This document shows, piece after piece, positions 61,600 through 64,000 of a DNA stretch of 64,000 bases. This stretch comes from Rhea pennata (lineage: Eukaryota > Chordata > Aves > Rheiformes > Rheidae), in NCBI RefSeq assembly GCF_028389875.1, contig NC_084678.1, positions 15,468,899 through 15,532,898 on the forward strand, written 5' to 3'. Position numbers and translations under genes: made by a program. The notes under the pieces are model-generated. The model ran no database searches and was not told the DNA's origin. It worked only from the letters and a program-made list of their open reading frames with translations. Every line of letters begins with the position of its first letter. Position 1 is the stretch's first letter.

Positions 61600-64000
61600 C
61601 ATTACTTTAGACAAAAGTGGGCTTGGAGGAAAAAACTAGGGTGATGTTTTTTTGCTCAGCCATATTTTTCCCTTTGATGTACTTAAGGCAAAAGAGCAGA
61701 TAGTTTTTTTCCCATTGGTAGCTGTGGAAGGCTGAGTTACACGCACAGTGCAATTCCATATTACTATACATAAACACACACTATGTTACTACTAGTGCAG
61801 GGAAATAGACATTAAGCAAATATAAATGTCATTGATGAAGCAAATTTTAATGATGATCAATCACTGATGAAATTAGAGACTTAAAAATGGAAAGAAGCTG
61901 TTAAATAACAGAATAATACATATTTAACTTTTCCGTTTAGGCAAAGAAACTATGAAAACTAGCATGTTTTCATTTCCTGTTGTATAAGATCGTAGATGTT
62001 TGTGGTTTGCCTTCTGCTAGTCTTTGTTGTGCAAGTTTCACTACATTAAATATAACATAAAAAAATACTACAAATCCATTGTCTTAAACAGCTTGGTGAA
62101 ATACTGCTAGAAATTGTTGTATTCTAATGCTAACACTTAGGATTAGTCTACTTAGCTTTTAGGAAATTTCAAGAATTATGCTTGAAACTTCATCAATTGG
62201 GGACTAAACTAACTCAAATTTTACTGTTCTTAATTTTTATTATGAATATTTTAAAAATTTGATTGCTTTAAAACTGTTTGTATTTATAAATACAAATAAG
62301 AAATTGAGGTAGCAGGTAAAAATGAACATTCGTGTGAATTTTGACGATGAAAACATTTTGTCAAGGTCATGGTGAAAATCACACTTTGCAACATCTGTAA
62401 AGGAATGGCAGAGATCTCAAATACACTCTTTGATAAACATCTTCATTTTCTTTTATAAACATATGCTTATCATAAAGAAAAAATGTTTGGTACTAAGCTA
62501 TTTAAAAAATGTATGCAAACATATCACTAATCTGATGGCAAAATATTTTGTTATATACCCATTAGGTCTTTTTTATTTCAAATAGAACTGAATGAGAATT
62601 CATGGAATGACTGATTTAAATGTTACAAATCCCTGAATTTTTCATCTCCCTTTGAATGGAATGCCAAAGGAGATTAAAGACTAAAGATGTATCACAAACA
62701 AATTTACATTATTAAAATTACTATAATCAGATTTTTTTCTAGCATTAATCAGGATTAGTGAAAACAAAAAAACTTTTCTAGTTTGCAGTACTAATCAAAA
62801 TTCTATCAAATGATGGATAACAGAATAAAAGTAGTTTTAAAAATTAGAAATACTGGTTGGCATATTATAATATTCTTTAAAAATATTTTCATCCACTTGG
62901 GATCAGAACAGCTCTTGCAATGTTTTATATGCTAAGTCACATTGGCAAGCAATACCACATAAAAATCAGGCTGATACATTTCAGTAATACTGTAAAGTCC
63001 TCTTGTACGTGGAAGCATGTCAAAGAAACACAGCATTTTGATTACACACATATCATCCACAGCTGTGTCTGGTTTGCTAAGATGAAGCAAACACCTTGCT
63101 TTCGATGCATTAGCACTACACTTCAAGAGACTTAGTATATGGAAAGATGCAAACACCTCCCAAGCTTCAAGCCATTTAACTTGCCCCCTAAGTATTCCAA
63201 ACCAGAAACAGTGTGTTTTGCTGTGGTTGGTGCTAGCGCTTCGCAAACCAGCCTTATAGAAGCAGAAGTGTAACACTGAATGCTTGATTTTGTCTGTCTA
63301 AATTATACGCTAAATTAATCTGAGTTGCAGAAAATTAGACTAGAAACTTACTGTCTAGAACACGGGATGTGGGAGTCGGTCTGCCAGTACACGCGCTATT
63401 ACTCTTATACTACTGAACTGGCAATAGACGGGTTTGCGCTGAAGAAATGTGTAGGCTTTTAAGTGAGGTTTTCATCCATCAGTGCCTCATTACAGTCAAG
63501 CTACAAGTCTAACACAGCAAAGGGATAAAACTTGCATAGATTTTTCTGGCCCTCTGCAGTCTTTTAGAAGGCAACATTATGCTGGTTTCAGAAGCCACTG
63601 CTGTGCTCTGGAGCATCAGCCCCATCTTGCTTTCACCAGAAATGCTGTCAATAGCAGCAGGATTGGTCCCTGCGTTCATCTCAACCTTCAGCTTCTATAC
63701 ACACCTTTCTGTGATCTGTCTTCAAATAAAAGAACAATCCTGAAAATGATCTGAGAACAGCGACCAAATGCTTTGTAAAGTGTAAGAAAGCTCAGCAAGG
63801 CAGCAGTACTCAGATATTCTGACTTTCCTATAAAGACTTAAAGGACACAAGAGAGAACATGATTTTTCTGACTTCTTTCTATGAACAGCAAGTGATTTAG
63901 TAACTCTTTGCTGACACCCAAAGCAGATAGCTGCCTTTCAGGCCCTCTCTCTCCAAACTTGTTGCTTCCCTGTATTTGGTTAAACAAGATTTTACCTTGC
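61600..64000. other. AT-rich noncoding to the window end
   Basis: No exon recognised. Much of 61.7-62.95 kb is TAAT-rich (for example AAATTTTAATGATGATCAATC near 61840) and could hold further conserved elements. BHLHE23, expected next by synteny, is not inside the window on either strand. Confidence 0.4.

Noticed and set aside
33000-64000. BHLHE23 and HAR1 inside the window
   Set aside because: The BHLHE23 bHLH core would give a long single-exon frame and none was seen; the conserved HAR1 bases, checked by eye on both strands, were not found. Both probably lie to the right.

Overview
This is vertebrate nuclear DNA, most likely from a bird (another sauropsid is possible). Intron-split genes of vertebrate type, consensus GT-AG splice sites, CpG-island promoters, short introns, strong local GC enrichment and few recognisable interspersed repeats suggest an avian microchromosome. 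The gene order matches the human 20q13.33 neighbourhood DIDO1 - GID8 - SLC17A9 - BHLHE23, recalled from general knowledge rather than searched. No bacterial, plasmid, viral or CRISPR content was seen.

Layout. From 1 to about 8.0 kb no coding exon is visible. By synteny this should be the 5' noncoding part of a minus-strand DIDO1 whose coding exons lie left of the window. It contains a CpG island at about 2.05-3.15 kb with CRE, YY1 and X-box motifs. A second CpG island at 8.0-8.9 kb is the GID8 promoter. GID8 runs on the plus strand; four coding exons (9744-12446) rebuild a complete 228-residue protein. Its 3' UTR and an AT-rich spacer follow to about 18.8 kb. SLC17A9, the vesicular nucleotide transporter, is also on the plus strand; thirteen coding exons (19447-31192) rebuild a complete 454-residue protein with all phases consistent. 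Its promoter holds a 57-bp minisatellite (four copies) and a start-stop uORF.

From about 33 to 64 kb I find no convincing coding gene. The stretch is a GC-rich background (to about 53 kb) punctuated by AT-rich islands dense in homeodomain, PBX/PREP, octamer and E-box motifs, then a more uniformly AT-rich zone. These islands look like conserved noncoding elements. A plausible but unproven target is BHLHE23, expected to the right. A 304-bp uninterrupted pyrimidine tract of nested TTTTC/TTTCC/CTTCT/TTTCCC arrays sits at 49.55-49.85 kb.

How the genes relate: GID8 (scaffold of the CTLH/GID E3 ubiquitin ligase) and SLC17A9 (ATP loading of secretory vesicles and lysosomes) have unrelated functions and separate promoters. 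Their neighbourhood is positional synteny, not an operon or pathway. I found no clearly new biological system. The best leads are the B-box minisatellite, the start-stop uORF, the TGGANTATCC triplet, the E-box island, the PBX/PREP element, paired palindromes near 59.0 kb and the homopyrimidine tract.
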